This document shows positions 35,308 to 45,315 of a stretch of 64,000 bases of DNA, in pieces (within the stretch, counting starts at the first letter, position 1; the number at the start of each line of letters is the position of its first letter). The translations under genes and the position numbers were made by a program. The notes below the pieces were generated by a model, which did not search any database, was not told the origin of the DNA, and saw only the letters and a program-made list of their open reading frames with translations. The DNA is from Brevibacillus parabrevis (GTDB lineage Bacteria > Bacillota > Bacilli > Brevibacillales > Brevibacillaceae): contig NZ_RHHV01000005.1 of assembly GCF_003710905.1 (NCBI RefSeq), forward strand, positions 248,001 to 312,000, given 5' to 3'.

Positions 35308-37569
35308 ATGCTGGCGACCGAAACTGTATCCCGCACCGCTTTCTTGAGGGATGAATTTTTAGCACAATACAAAGACTTTCCCGATCATATGAATCCTCTG
35401 GGACAATTTGTGTACTATCGGACTTATTCTCGTTTTATCCCGGAAAAAGGCAGACGGGAAACATGGAAAGAAACATGCCGCCGTTCGGTGGATTACAATA
35501 TGAAGCTTGCGTATCAACATTTGCAAAAAATCGGCCTGTACCCGGATGAGCGTGCGATGGAAGCAGAAGCGGAAGGTCTGTTTGACAACATGTTCAACCT
35601 GCGTCAGTTTTTGTCCGGCCGGACGCTGTGGGTGGGCGGAGCTGAAAACGGCGTGGCCGATTTGTACCCGCTGGCCAACTTCAACTGCTCTTTCCTGAAC
35701 ATCAAATCGTGGGACGACCTTGGCGATTTGTTCTACCTGCTGCTGGTAGGAACAGGTGTCGGCTTCAAATGCACGAAAGCGATGGCAGCAGGACTCGGTC
35801 CGATCCGGACCAACGTGGCCTTGCTTTCTTCCGAGTACCGCCCATTGCCCAAGCATCAGCGACTGGAGCGTTCCGAGCTGAATGTGCTGGATAACGGTTT
35901 CGCCAAAATTTACGTGGGAGACAGCAAAGAGGGCTGGGTAGAGTCGCTGCGCTTGTACCTGCAAATTTTGACCGACGGTTCCTACGAGCATATTCATACA
36001 GTGAAAATCTCCTACAACAGCGTGCGTCCAAAAGGAGAGCGACTGAAGCGTTTTGGCGGTACAGCAAGCGGACATGAGCCGCTTCGCGAGATGTTTGAAG
36101 GCATCGACAAAGTGCTGAAAAACCAGATCGACGAGCATCTGGCCCCGATTGAAAGTGACGAAAAAGGGTACGGCAAGATTCGCCCCGTACATATTCTCGA
36201 CATTGGCAATCTGATCGGAGCAAACGTCGTAGTTGGGGGCGTGCGCCGCACAGCGGAAATTTTCCTGTTCGATCACGACGACTACGAGTGCATGCTGGCG
36301 AAATACGGCATCAACGGCTTCTGGACGGAAGAGCAGTTGGCGCATCACCGCCGCGTCGGCGAACTTTTGGGCGAGCACAAGCCTGTATGGTTTGACAGCA
36401 TTGAAAAGGTAGGGGACGGACGATTCGGCCTGGATCACCGCCGCATGTCCAACAACTCCATCGCCTTTACGAAACAACCGTCTAGAGAGTTTTTGCATCT
36501 CGTGTTCACCTTGATGCAACTGGAAGGCGAGCCTGGCTTTATCAACTTGGAAGAAGCCAATCGCCGTCGTCCAAATGCGGAGGGCTTGAATCCTTGTGCG
36601 GAAATTTTGCTTGATTCATATGGCGTTTGCAACTTGACTACGGTCAATCTCGTTCAGTTTGTGCGTGAGAACGAAGACGGCTCCAAGTATTTGGATCTGG
36701 ATGGACTTTTGGATGCGCAACGCAAATCTGCCCGTGCAGGACTGCGGATGACGCTCGTTACACTGGAGCTGCCACATTGGGATACGGTGCAACAGCGCGA
36801 CCGTTTGCTAGGAACGTCGCTGACTGGCTTGAAAGATGCGCTCGCGTCTCTCGGCTATACGGAGGAGCAGGAGCTTGAACTGCTGCGTCAGCTCGGAAAT
36901 GCTGCCCGCGACGAAGCGAACCGCTATGCGTACGAGCTGCGCGTCAATTCGCCGCTGCTGGTCACGACAGTGAAGCCGGAAGGAACGCTGTCACAGGTGG
37001 CTGGCGGGGTTTCCAGCGGCTTGCACTGGTCGCACTCGCCGTACTACATCCGCCGCATTCGCATCAACGCGCAAGACCCGTTGGCAAAAGCGGTACAAGC
37101 TCTCGGCTGGACAGTTCACCCGGAGGTCGGCACACAAGGGGAGACGCACGAGGAGCGCATGGCGAATGCCCGCACGCTCGTGATTGACTTCCCGGTAGCG
37201 TCGGGTGCGCAGGAAACGAAAAACGAAGTGAGCGCCAAGCGCCAATTCGATACGTACTTCCGTTTCCAAAAGGAGTACACCGAGCACAATTCTTCTAATA
37301 CGATTACCGTTCGCAAGGAAGAATGGAACGAAGTGGAAGAGATCGTCTATGCAAACTGGGACAATTTTGTCGGCGTGTCTTTCTTGCAGCTCGATGGCGG
37401 AAACTACCAGTTGGCTCCGTACGAGGAATGCAGCAAAGAGCAGTACGAAGCGCTCAAGCAGTCGATGAAGCCGTTCGATCCTGCTATTTTGCAGCAATAC
37501 GAGACAGGCACAGATGCAGACCTGTCGACCGCAGAATCTTGCGAAGGCGGCGCTTGCCCGATTCGCTAA
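35308..37569 (+). CDS. nrdJ: Adenosylcobalamin-dependent ribonucleoside-triphosphate reductase (class II)
   Basis: 753 residues, monomeric class II enzyme of the Lactobacillus leichmannii type. [17 protein letters not shown] and the [20 protein letters not shown] loop (thiyl-radical cysteine about C430) are visible, and the C terminus [10 protein letters not shown] carries the redox cysteine pair that is re-reduced by thioredoxin. It makes deoxynucleotides without oxygen but needs vitamin B12. AAGGAGG precedes ATG 35308. It stands alone between two terminators. Its place between pyk and fxsA is not seen in B. subtilis, so it is an insertion into the conserved block. Confidence 0.95.
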   Translation: MLATETVSRTAFLRDEFLAQYKDFPDHMNPLGQFVYYRTYSRFIPEKGRRETWKETCRRSVDYNMKLAYQHLQKIGLYPDERAMEAEAEGLFDNMFNLRQFLSGRTLWVGGAENGVADLYPLANFNCSFLNIKSWDDLGDLFYLLLVGTGVGFKCTKAMAAGLGPIRTNVALLSSEYRPLPKHQRLERSELNVLDNGFAKIYVGDSKEGWVESLRLYLQILTDGSYEHIHTVKISYNSVRPKGERLKRFGGTASGHEPLREMFEGIDKVLKNQIDEHLAPIESDEKGYGKIRPVHILDIGNLIGANVVVGGVRRTAEIFLFDHDDYECMLAKYGINGFWTEEQLAHHRRVGELLGEHKPVWFDSIEKVGDGRFGLDHRRMSNNSIAFTKQPSREFLHLVFTLMQLEGEPGFINLEEANRRRPNAEGLNPCAEILLDSYGVCNLTTVNLVQFVRENEDGSKYLDLDGLLDAQRKSARAGLRMTLVTLELPHWDTVQQRDRLLGTSLTGLKDALASLGYTEEQELELLRQLGNAARDEANRYAYELRVNSPLLVTTVKPEGTLSQVAGGVSSGLHWSHSPYYIRRIRINAQDPLAKAVQALGWTVHPEVGTQGETHEERMANARTLVIDFPVASGAQETKNEVSAKRQFDTYFRFQKEYTEHNSSNTITVRKEEWNEVEEIVYANWDNFVGVSFLQLDGGNYQLAPYEECSKEQYEALKQSMKPFDPAILQQYETGTDADLSTAESCEGGACPIR

Positions 37570-37583
37570 TCCAGTCAGTCATC

Positions 37584-37629
37584 AACCAGGGAGAGACCGT
37601 TACGATGGGTCTCTCCCTGGTTTTGTTTT
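37584..37629. terminator. Convergent terminator of nrdJ and the GerAB-type gene
   Basis: AACCAGGGAGAGACC / GGGTCTCTCCCTGGTT around an 8-base loop, then T-rich. The minus-strand stop lies in the loop. Confidence 0.88.
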
Positions 37630-38712
37630 GGCCCGGATCAGGCCGACGACGAGCAGGAGCAGCGGGTAAAACAGTCCGAAGATCAGGCTGTAGGGAAACC
37701 AGGCATCGACATCCCATTTTGCCATGTACGCTGTGTTCGGGTAGACAATCAGCGAAAAAACGGCTACGACGAAAGCGGTCGGGATGATCAACGGTTTGTA
37801 GGTGCGGAGCCGAAACACGTGGGTCATGCTGATTAATCCGGCGTAAAAGTACATGCTCAGTTTGACAAAAATGGTAAAGAACCAGAGGATGGCGACGATC
37901 GCCTCCACCCTCTGCAAAAAATTTCCAATACTGATCCGCTGGGCCAGCGTATAGCTGGGGTAGGCGTAAAGGATCGAGCCATCCGGCCCCAGTACCAAAA
38001 TGCTGACCAGGATGACCATGGATAATTTCAAACCGGCAATCAGCCCTCCGGCAATAAAATATTTGCGCGCGGAGCGGGGATCAGTGAGGCAAACGGGAAA
38101 AAAGACGAGCAAGGTGGGAAGTGTCAAATACGTCATACTGGCAAACGTCAAGGTTCCTTTTACGAGGCTTTTCCCGTCCGCTTCCAGAATCGGCTGGATA
38201 TTTTCGATCTCCATGCTCGGAAAAAGAAAAAAGATCAGGGAGAAAAACAACAAGAGCAAAAGCGGCACAAACAACTCGATGCTTCGCGCAAACGTCTCCA
38301 GTCCCAGGTGGGCAGCGAGCATGACGACGAGCAAAAAAAGAATGTGCAGCGCGATGATGGGCGTCTCCGGGAACATGTTTGTCTTTAAAAAATTGCCGAT
38401 GTAAAAAAGCACCTGAGCGGAGGAGAGCAGCATGGTGAACAGAAAGAAGCACGAAGCAAGCCAGCCGAGCCATTTGCCCAAGATCCGTTCGTTTATTTCC
38501 AGCAGGTTGTTTTTTGGATAAAACAAGCCGACGGAGATGTACAGCCAGGCCAGGCCCAAGCCGACTGCATTTCCCAAGAGGGCGCAAATCCAGGCGTCCT
38601 GTTGTGCGTTCGCAGCCAGAGTGGAAGGGGCGACCAGAATCGTCGTGCCGATGCTGAATAGGCAAGTAATGATCGTCATTTGCCGATTCGAGATTTTGAC
38701 TGTGGACAGCAC
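37600..38712 (-). CDS. GerAB/ArcD/ProY-family spore germination permease
   Basis: 370 residues with about ten membrane helices, typical of germinant-receptor B subunits (APC fold). It opens with ISNRQMTIITCLFSIGTTIL, and WFPYSLIFGLFYPLLLLVVGL is the last span. B subunits bind germinants in the spore inner membrane. GTG 38712 lies 7 bases after AGGAGG, which overlaps the stop of the upstream small gene. The usual A and C subunit genes are not adjacent. It could also be a transporter, but the family start sequence favours germination. Confidence 0.85.
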   Translation of the reverse strand: MLSTVKISNRQMTIITCLFSIGTTILVAPSTLAANAQQDAWICALLGNAVGLGLAWLYISVGLFYPKNNLLEINERILGKWLGWLASCFFLFTMLLSSAQVLFYIGNFLKTNMFPETPIIALHILFLLVVMLAAHLGLETFARSIELFVPLLLLLFFSLIFFLFPSMEIENIQPILEADGKSLVKGTLTFASMTYLTLPTLLVFFPVCLTDPRSARKYFIAGGLIAGLKLSMVILVSILVLGPDGSILYAYPSYTLAQRISIGNFLQRVEAIVAILWFFTIFVKLSMYFYAGLISMTHVFRLRTYKPLIIPTAFVVAVFSLIVYPNTAYMAKWDVDAWFPYSLIFGLFYPLLLLVVGLIRAKTKPGRDPS

Positions 38713-38723
38713 CTGACGTCCTC

Positions 38724-38957
38724 CTATTCGAACAGTTTCTGCAAAAATTCTCCGAAGGGACTCAAGATGACTTTCACCCAGTCGCCCGGATTGGGGACAG
38801 GTACGTCCAATATCTTGAGCGTTCCTGTAATGGCGCCTAGCAGAAGCAAGAGGGAAAACACGACGAGCTCCCGATGATAGCGTCTTCGAACAAGCTTCGG
38901 GACTTCAAACCAGGCGATGATGGCCGCTGTGACCAAAACAAACGCTGCTCCCCACAT
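38724..38957 (-). CDS. Small two-helix membrane protein, germinant receptor D-subunit-like
   Basis: 77 residues with two membrane spans (about 3-18 and 31-47) joined by basic PKLVRRRYHREL, then an amphipathic tail ending FGEFLQKLFE. Size, topology and position directly before a B-subunit gene agree with the small D subunits of Bacillus germinant receptors, which tune receptor activity. AGGA lies 9 bases before the ATG. The stop overlaps the ribosome site of the permease. Confidence 0.65.
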   Translation of the reverse strand: MWGAAFVLVTAAIIAWFEVPKLVRRRYHRELVVFSLLLLLGAITGTLKILDVPVPNPGDWVKVILSPFGEFLQKLFE

Positions 38958-39095
38958 TCCCTTTTTTCCTACTTTCCTGATTTAGGCAGTCTTTTCTTCG
39001 AGTATTGACCGAATGAAAAAATGCCATACCATCGTCAACCGCAAGCGCAGTTTGTCTATGGTACAATAGCCTTAGAGAGAAAGGGGCGATGGTTT

Positions 39096-39527
39096 GTGAG
39101 TCCAATTATTCATACTCATCAATTGCGAGTGCGCTACGGCGAAACCGATCAGATGGGTGTGGTCTACCATACGAATTACTTGAACTGGTTTGAGGTGGGG
39201 CGAACAGAGTTGATCCGCCAAGCGGGACTCACCTATCGCGAGCTGGAGGAAAGAGGCGTGCTTTTGCCGGTTACGGATGCCGCCATTTCTTACAAAAAGC
39301 CTGCTCGTTACGATGATATGGTGGAGATCAGGACGCGGGTCAAAGAACTGACTGCCGTTCGCCTGACGTTTGCTTACGAAGTTATTCGCGTGTCGGATCA
39401 GGAGCTGCTTGTGTCGGGGGAGACGATGCACGTCTTCACGAACAGCGAGCTTAGACCGATACGCCTGGCCAAAACGGAGCCGGAAGTTTACGCTTGGCTG
39501 GATGCCCAGCACAAAGGAGGGGAATAG
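39096..39527 (+). CDS. Acyl-CoA thioesterase, 4-hydroxybenzoyl-CoA thioesterase/YbgC type
   Basis: 143 residues, a single hotdog fold. LRVRYGETDQMGVVYHTNYLNWFEVGRTELI includes the family's catalytic Asp region (D in TDQMG) and the HTNYLNW helix start, quoted here in parts: YGETDQMGVVYH and NYLNWFEVGRTE. Substrate unknown. GTG 39096 lies 9 bases after AAAGGGG; the longer frame from 39021 is not supported. fxsA follows directly. Confidence 0.88.
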   Translation: MSPIIHTHQLRVRYGETDQMGVVYHTNYLNWFEVGRTELIRQAGLTYRELEERGVLLPVTDAAISYKKPARYDDMVEIRTRVKELTAVRLTFAYEVIRVSDQELLVSGETMHVFTNSELRPIRLAKTEPEVYAWLDAQHKGGE

Positions 39528-39528
39528 C

Positions 39529-39924
39529 ATGTTGCGCTTTCTCGTGATCCTGTTTGTGATCGGATTTGGTCTGGAGCTGTGGGGATTGATTACAGTAGGC
39601 TCGCTGATCGGCGGATGGAACACCGTTTTGCTGGTCATTGTTACGGGGCTGTTGGGCGCTTGGCTCGCGAAGCAACAAGGGGTTCAAGTGTTTCGCACGC
39701 TTCAGTTCCAACTGTCTCGCGGGCAGATGCCGACAGAGACGATCATCGACGGTGTGCTGATCTTGGTTGGCGGCATTTTGCTCTTGCTCCCAGGGTTTGT
39801 GTCGGATGTGATCGGTTTGATTTTTCTCATCCCCTACACCCGGATGATGCTGCGGCACTTGCTGAAGCAATGGCTGTGGTATTTGATTTCTTCGGGACGG
39901 ATTCGCTTTTTGTTCCGTCGCTAA
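39529..39924 (+). CDS. fxsA: FxsA family membrane protein
   Basis: 131 residues. Two membrane hairpins: LRFLVILFVIGFGLELWGLI with NTVLLVIVTGLLGAWLAKQQ, and a DGVLILVGGILLLLPGFVSD segment with LIFLIPYTR, the family signature. FxsA proteins have a poorly known role, first noted in phage exclusion. ATG 39529 follows AAAGGAGGGG and starts one base after the upstream stop. Position before ytvI and citZ is conserved. Confidence 0.9.
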   Translation: MLRFLVILFVIGFGLELWGLITVGSLIGGWNTVLLVIVTGLLGAWLAKQQGVQVFRTLQFQLSRGQMPTETIIDGVLILVGGILLLLPGFVSDVIGLIFLIPYTRMMLRHLLKQWLWYLISSGRIRFLFRR

Positions 39925-39955
39925 GTCGCTAGGTAGAAGACAGACAGGTTATGGC

Positions 39956-40010
39956 AAAAAAAGAACCGCTTCGAGCTTTGCGCCAGCAGGCAGCTCGCAA
40001 GCGGTTTTTT
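39956..40010. terminator. Convergent terminator of fxsA and ytvI
   Basis: AACCGCTT-x-GAGCT / AGCTC-xx-AAGCGGTT hairpin with an A-run on the left and T-run on the right. Confidence 0.88.
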
Positions 40011-40012
40011 CT

Positions 40013-41143
40013 TTAGATGCGTTTTCCCTTGATGTACATCCAGATGTCGACGAACACATTGGCTTTGACCAGGGCGTTGATCAACACGAGGGAGACGGGG
40101 CCGATGATCAGTCCGAGGAACCCGAACAGCTGCAACCCGACGAACAGGGCGACCAGCGTGAGCAGCGGATCGAGGCCGACGCTCTCTGCTACAACCTTTG
40201 GCTCGATGATCTGGCGGAAGATGAGCACGACAGCGTACAAAATCGACAGACCGATGACCATGGTGTAGTTGCCTTTGAAAAACATGTAGATGATCCAGGG
40301 AACGAAGACGGTTCCCGTGCCGAGATACGGCAGGAGATCAACCAATCCGGTAATCAGGCCGATCGTAATCGCGTATTCCACGCGCATGATCAACAGTCCG
40401 ATGATCACGATCGCCGCAGTCAGGGAAATAAGCGTCACCTGAGCTTTGATGAACCCGAACAAAGCGGCGCGCAGATCGCGGAAAATCTGGTCCAGGCGAT
40501 TGTTGACCCCGCTTGGCAAAAGGCGGCGGAAGCGCGATTCCCAGAGGAAGAAATCTTTTGAAATAAAGAAAGCGCCCATGATGGAGATGACCGAGACGGT
40601 AGCCATGTTCGGCAAGGAGACGAGCAAGTTTTTCAAGCCGTCCAGGAAGCTGACAATCAGATTTTGTCCGGCGTGTGTGATCGAAGTGATGCCGCTGCCG
40701 ACCGTGTTGCTGATTTTGTCCTTGTAGTTCGGATCAAGCTGGTCGTAAATCCATTGAACCTGGTTGTAGATGCCGAGCAAGAAGTCTTGGGAAATCGTCC
40801 GCTGCAAATACTCGGACAGCTCTTGGGCAAACACCGGCAGCCGTTTTGCCAGTTCGCCGATCTCTACGACCGTTTCCGTTACGACCAGGGTAGCCAGGCC
40901 GATGGCGAGAAGCATCAGTACAAGCAGGGCGATCGTAACCGACAGCCAGCGGGGAATTTTGAACTTTTTCGTGATGAAAGTGACGGGTCTGTGGATCATG
41001 AGCGCAATGACTAAAGCGATTATAAATGGGTACAGTAATGGTGTTGCAAACTGAAACAGCCAGATTCCTACATAAACAAGCAGGCATACCCAGAAAAAGC
41101 GAATGATCTGAAAGACGCGCTCCACCCAGTTTTCCTGATTCAA
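40013..41143 (-). CDS. ytvI: Sporulation membrane protein YtvI, AI-2E transporter family
   Basis: 376 residues with eight or so membrane helices and the family's long soluble insert after helix 3 (LPVFAQELSEYLQRT and beyond). LVDLLPYLGTGTVFVPW and GLDPLLTLVALFVGLQLFG are characteristic. YtvI is a sporulation-associated member; transport substrate unknown. TTG 41143 lies 6 bases after AAAGGAG; the longer frame from 41176 overlaps that site. It diverges from citZ. Confidence 0.85.
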   Translation of the reverse strand: MNQENWVERVFQIIRFFWVCLLVYVGIWLFQFATPLLYPFIIALVIALMIHRPVTFITKKFKIPRWLSVTIALLVLMLLAIGLATLVVTETVVEIGELAKRLPVFAQELSEYLQRTISQDFLLGIYNQVQWIYDQLDPNYKDKISNTVGSGITSITHAGQNLIVSFLDGLKNLLVSLPNMATVSVISIMGAFFISKDFFLWESRFRRLLPSGVNNRLDQIFRDLRAALFGFIKAQVTLISLTAAIVIIGLLIMRVEYAITIGLITGLVDLLPYLGTGTVFVPWIIYMFFKGNYTMVIGLSILYAVVLIFRQIIEPKVVAESVGLDPLLTLVALFVGLQLFGFLGLIIGPVSLVLINALVKANVFVDIWMYIKGKRI

Positions 41144-41512
41144 AAAGGTCTCCTTTCTGCCAAAAAACAGCAACAAATGCTTATGGAACTATTATGCAGC
41201 AATCGGGACAAATGGAGCAAGCGCGCGAAAAAACAAAACTGGGTTTCATCCTTTGAAACATTTTTTCGCCAATCTTATTCACAAAATCGCAATAATCTTT
41301 TATAATTGGGTCGACTTATAGTGGATTCTTTTCTCTCGCCTCTCCCCCTTGGCATGCTCAAGGATTTGCGTGGATATATTTCCTGACAAGAGTGGTGGAT
41401 GAAAGAAACCGCTGCTATCAATTTCTTTAAGAAGAGGTCGTTTATCAGTCACGAGGACAAGCGAAGGACTGGATAAGCACTATTACTTGAGTGGAAAAGG
41501 AGAGGGAGTTCT
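41144..41512 (+). promoter_or_regulatory. ytvI-citZ intergenic region with citZ promoter
   Basis: About 370 bases. TTCACA at 41278-41283, 17 bases, TATAAT at 41301-41306 forms a strong SigA promoter for citZ, leaving a leader of about 200 bases. The leader shows no riboswitch or reading frame I recognise. Confidence 0.7.
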
Positions 41513-42625
41513 ATGACAACAACACGTGGACTTGAAGGCGTCGTTGCCGCTCAATCATCGATCTGTTCGATCGTCGATGGGGTTCTTTGCTATGGCGGGA
41601 TCAACATCGATGAGTTAGCAGAACATGCAACTTTTGAAGAGGTTGTATACTTGCTCTGGCATGGAGCGTTACCGAAGCGTGATCAGCTGGACGCTTTGAA
41701 AAAACAATTGGGTGAAAATGCAGCAGTAGCAAAAGAAGTGCTGGAAAGCATTCGCCATTACCCAAAAGGCGTGCACCCAATGGCGGCGTTGCGCACAGCT
41801 GTCTCTTCGTTAGCGCTCTACGACACAGAAGCGCAAGATATGTCTCCTGAAGCCAACTATCGCAAATCCATCCGTCTGATGGCTCAAACTCCTACTCTGA
41901 TTGCTGCTTACGAGCGCATGCGCAAAGGATTGGAGCCAATCGCTCCTCGTGCAGATTTCACCATTGCCCAAAACTTCCTTTACATGCTGACTGGCGAAGA
42001 GCCAACAGAAACAGCTGTGAAAGCGTTTGATGTTGCGCTGGTTCTGCACGCAGACCATGAGTTCAATGCTTCTACTTTTGCTGCTCGCGTAACCGTTGCG
42101 ACCCTGACAGATATCTACTCCGGTATCGTGTCCGCAATCGGCACGCTCAAAGGCCCTCTGCACGGCGGCGCCAATGAAGCGGTTGCGAAAATGCTGGTGG
42201 AAATCGGCGGACTCGACAACGTGGAATCCTACATCCGCAGCAAGCTGGACAACAAAGAGAAAATCATGGGCTTCGGACACCGCGTTTACAAAGATGGCGA
42301 CCCGCGTGCGAAATGGCTGAAGCAAATGTCTCAAAAGCTGACGGCGCAAATCGGCCGTCCTGAGCTGTATGAAATGTCCGTGAAAATCGACAACATGATT
42401 ACATCGGAAAAAGGACTGAAGCCAAACGTTGACTTCTACTCCGCATCCGTGTACATCTCTCTCGGCCTGGAAACAGACCTGTTCACACCGATCTTTGCCA
42501 TCAGCCGCATGTCCGGTTGGACGGCACACATCATGGAACAGTATGAAAACAATCGTCTGATCCGTCCTCGCGCGGATTACATCGGTCCGGTCAACCAACA
42601 TTACGTACCGATTGACCGCCGCTAA
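41513..42625 (+). CDS. citZ: Citrate synthase
   Basis: 370 residues, the short Gram-positive type. Catalytic segments are LHADHEFNASTFAARV, GPLHGGANEAV, GFGHRVYKDGDPRAKWL and the final Asp region YSASVYISLGLETDLFTPIF. It condenses acetyl-CoA with oxaloacetate to start the citric acid cycle. AAAAGGAG precedes ATG 41513. icd and mdh follow on the same strand, as in B. subtilis. Confidence 0.97.
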   Translation: MTTTRGLEGVVAAQSSICSIVDGVLCYGGINIDELAEHATFEEVVYLLWHGALPKRDQLDALKKQLGENAAVAKEVLESIRHYPKGVHPMAALRTAVSSLALYDTEAQDMSPEANYRKSIRLMAQTPTLIAAYERMRKGLEPIAPRADFTIAQNFLYMLTGEEPTETAVKAFDVALVLHADHEFNASTFAARVTVATLTDIYSGIVSAIGTLKGPLHGGANEAVAKMLVEIGGLDNVESYIRSKLDNKEKIMGFGHRVYKDGDPRAKWLKQMSQKLTAQIGRPELYEMSVKIDNMITSEKGLKPNVDFYSASVYISLGLETDLFTPIFAISRMSGWTAHIMEQYENNRLIRPRADYIGPVNQHYVPIDRR

Positions 42626-42691
42626 AAACCCGCTATTTTCGAGCGTGGAGGGCCATGTGCAGCCATGCTGACCAGCCCTAAGTGCAAGCTT

Positions 42692-42720
42692 GAGAACTAC
42701 CACAAGAAGTGGTAGTTCTC
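42692..42720 (+). other. Perfect hairpin in the citZ-icd intergenic region
   Basis: GAGAACTACCAC / GTGGTAGTTCTC, 12 perfect pairs, loop AAGAA. No T-run follows, so it is more likely an RNA-stability or processing element than a terminator. Confidence 0.6.
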
Positions 42721-42775
42721 CTACGTCTGGAAATATTCATAATCACCCAATATCTTCAACACTGGAGGGATTCTT

Positions 42776-44059
42776 GTGTTCAAAAACCTTACTCAACCAA
42801 CTGCTGGTGAAAAAATCACCGTAGATAACGGCAAACTGGTCGTTCCAAACAACCCGATCATTCCTTTCATCGAGGGTGACGGTACTGGCCCTGACATCTG
42901 GAACGCTTCCGTTCGCGTTCTGGATGCAGCAGTAGAAAAAGCGTACAACGGCGAGAAAAAAATCGCTTGGTTCGAAGTGTTCGCAGGCGAAAAATCGTTC
43001 AACCAATACAACGAGTGGCTGCCAGAAGATACGCTGACTGCTGTTCGCGAATACTTGATCGCAATCAAAGGTCCTCTGACTACACCAGTAGGCGGCGGTA
43101 TCCGCTCCATCAACGTAGCGCTGCGTCAAGAGCTGGATCTGTACGCTTGCGTGCGTCCTGTTCAATACTTCGATGGCGTTCCATCCCCTGTCAAACATCC
43201 TGAATTGACAGATATGGTGATCTTCCGCGAGAACACAGAAGACATCTACGCTGGTGTTGAATGGGCAGAAGGCACTCCAGAAGTGAAAAAAGTAATCGAC
43301 TTCCTGCAAAACGAAATGGGCGTGAAGAAAATCCGCTTCCCGGAAACTTCCGGTATCGGGATCAAGCCTGTTTCCAAAGACGGTACAGAGCGTCTGGTTC
43401 GCGCAGCGATCAACTACGCGATCGACAACAAACGCAAATCCGTTACCCTCGTACACAAAGGCAACATCATGAAGTTCACCGAAGGCGCGTTCAAAAGCTG
43501 GGGCTATGCAGTGGCTGAAGCAGAATACGGCGACAAAGTGTTCACTTGGGCACAATACGACCGCATCAAAGCAGAAGGCGGCGACGCTGACAAAGCGCAA
43601 AAAGAAGCAGAAGCAGCTGGCAAAATCATCGTAAAAGACGTGATTGCTGACGCGTTCCTGCAACAAATCTTGACTCGTCCGGCTGAGTACGATGTAGTAG
43701 CTACCCTCAACCTGAACGGTGACTACATCTCCGACGCTCTGGCTGCACAAGTAGGCGGTATCGGTATCGCTCCGGGAGCGAACATCAACTACCTGACTGG
43801 TCATGCGATCTTCGAAGCAACACACGGTACAGCTCCTAAATACGCTGGTCTGGACAAAGTGAACCCATCCTCCGTGATCCTGTCCGGAGAAATGATGCTG
43901 CGTCACCTGGGCTGGAACGAAGCAGCTGATCTGATCATCAACTCCATGGAAAAAACCATCTCCGCGAAAACAGTAACGTACGATTTCGCTCGTCTGATGG
44001 ATGGCGCAACTGAACTGAAATGCTCCGAGTTTGCTGACGCGCTGATTCAAAACATGTAA
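42776..44059 (+). CDS. icd: Isocitrate dehydrogenase (NADP)
   Basis: 427 residues. [20 protein letters not shown] opens the enzyme. [14 protein letters not shown] has the phosphate and substrate serine region changed to the usual bacterial form, [13 protein letters not shown] carries the catalytic Lys, and [20 protein letters not shown] and HGTAPKYAG complete the metal and NADP sites. GTG 42776 lies 6 bases after GGAGGG. It is the second gene of the citZ-icd-mdh group. Confidence 0.96.
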   Translation: MFKNLTQPTAGEKITVDNGKLVVPNNPIIPFIEGDGTGPDIWNASVRVLDAAVEKAYNGEKKIAWFEVFAGEKSFNQYNEWLPEDTLTAVREYLIAIKGPLTTPVGGGIRSINVALRQELDLYACVRPVQYFDGVPSPVKHPELTDMVIFRENTEDIYAGVEWAEGTPEVKKVIDFLQNEMGVKKIRFPETSGIGIKPVSKDGTERLVRAAINYAIDNKRKSVTLVHKGNIMKFTEGAFKSWGYAVAEAEYGDKVFTWAQYDRIKAEGGDADKAQKEAEAAGKIIVKDVIADAFLQQILTRPAEYDVVATLNLNGDYISDALAAQVGGIGIAPGANINYLTGHAIFEATHGTAPKYAGLDKVNPSSVILSGEMMLRHLGWNEAADLIINSMEKTISAKTVTYDFARLMDGATELKCSEFADALIQNM

Positions 44060-44113
44060 GATAGAGATAGTTTGGCAACTATTTACACTTACAGTTTGGA
44101 GGGGAGTTAAGTC

Positions 44114-45052
44114 ATGGCATTCAACCGTAAAAAAATCGCTGTTATCGGTAGTGGCTTCACTGGTGCAACCACAGCATTTATTTTGGGGCAAAAAGAATTA
44201 GGCGACGTAGTTTTGGTTGACATTCCGCAACTGGAGAACCCGACAAAAGGGAAAGCGCTGGATATGATGGAGTCTTCCCCTGTGCTTGGCTTCGACGCCC
44301 AGATTACAGGTACTGCAAGCTACGAGGATATTCAAGGCGCTGATCTGGTGATCATCACCGCAGGTATTGCCCGCAAGCCAGGCATGTCCCGCGATGACCT
44401 TGTAAACACCAATGCAAGCATCATGAAGTCGGTTGCGGAGCAAGTGAAGACATATGCTCCCAACTCGATCGTGCTCGTCCTTTCCAACCCCGTTGATGCA
44501 ATGACTTACACTTTCTTTAAAACGTCCGGCTTCCCGAAAGAGCGTGTCATCGGGCAGTCCGGCGTGCTGGATACGGCGCGTTTCCGTACCTTCGTGGCCA
44601 TGGAGCTGAACGTTTCTGTTGAGGACGTGACAGGCTTCGTGCTCGGTGGTCACGGCGACGACATGGTTCCGCTGGTTCGCTACTCGTATGCGGGTGGCAT
44701 TCCACTGGAAACGTTGATCCCGAAAGACCGTCTGGACGCCATCGTCGAACGCACCCGCAAAGGCGGCGGCGAGATCGTCAACTTGCTTGGCAACGGCTCC
44801 GCTTACTATGCGCCGGCTGCCGCTCTCGTACAGATGGCGGAAGCGATCATCAAGGATAAACGACGTATCCTTCCATCCATTGCGCTTTTGCAAGGCGAGT
44901 ACGGCTATCAAGATATTTACCTCGGCGTTCCGACCCTTCTGGGTGCAAACGGAATCGAGAAAGTCATCGAGCTGGAACTCACCGCAGAAGAAAAAGCCGC
45001 GCTCGACAAATCGGCCGACTCGGTGCGCAATGTCATGGCTGTATTGAAATAG
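44114..45052 (+). CDS. mdh: Malate dehydrogenase
   Basis: 312 residues, LDH-like type. [18 protein letters not shown] is the NAD fold, [11 protein letters not shown]-like [16 protein letters not shown] forms the substrate loop with its key arginines, and [18 protein letters not shown] holds the catalytic His. TTGGAGGGGAG precedes ATG 44114. A strong terminator follows. Confidence 0.97.
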   Translation: MAFNRKKIAVIGSGFTGATTAFILGQKELGDVVLVDIPQLENPTKGKALDMMESSPVLGFDAQITGTASYEDIQGADLVIITAGIARKPGMSRDDLVNTNASIMKSVAEQVKTYAPNSIVLVLSNPVDAMTYTFFKTSGFPKERVIGQSGVLDTARFRTFVAMELNVSVEDVTGFVLGGHGDDMVPLVRYSYAGGIPLETLIPKDRLDAIVERTRKGGGEIVNLLGNGSAYYAPAAALVQMAEAIIKDKRRILPSIALLQGEYGYQDIYLGVPTLLGANGIEKVIELELTAEEKAALDKSADSVRNVMAVLK

Positions 45053-45071
45053 TTTGTCTGATCGGAATACG

Positions 45072-45105
45072 AAAGACGCCTTTCTTCGTGAAGGGCGTCT
45101 TTTTT
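45072..45105 (+). terminator. Terminator of citZ-icd-mdh
   Basis: AAAGACGCC-x-TTC / GAA-x-GGGCGTCTTT with a T-run. Confidence 0.88.
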
Positions 45106-45315
45106 CATGCCAAAGCCGATTTCGAGGAATACTACAGTCCAAAGCAAATTTCATGCCCAGAGTAGCCTGTCGCTAAACACCTTTACAAAAAAATTACTTG
45201 TCTTCCGGTTTCAGCATTGGCAGACTGAGTAGTGTAGAGAGAAGAAACAAATCAGAGGACGAAGGTCTGCAACATTCAATCTGTAGCATCGCATTGGTAG
45301 GGGGAAACGGACAAA

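Noticed and set aside
41290-41320. CcpC-type site at the citZ promoter
   Set aside because: ATAA and TTAT elements exist in the promoter, but the spacing does not fit ATAA-N7-TTAT.
45180-45200. Pho box upstream of phoP and another upstream of phoU (around 47794-47821)
   Set aside because: Single TTTACA-like hexamers occur, but the repeats at 11-base phasing needed for PhoP binding are poor.
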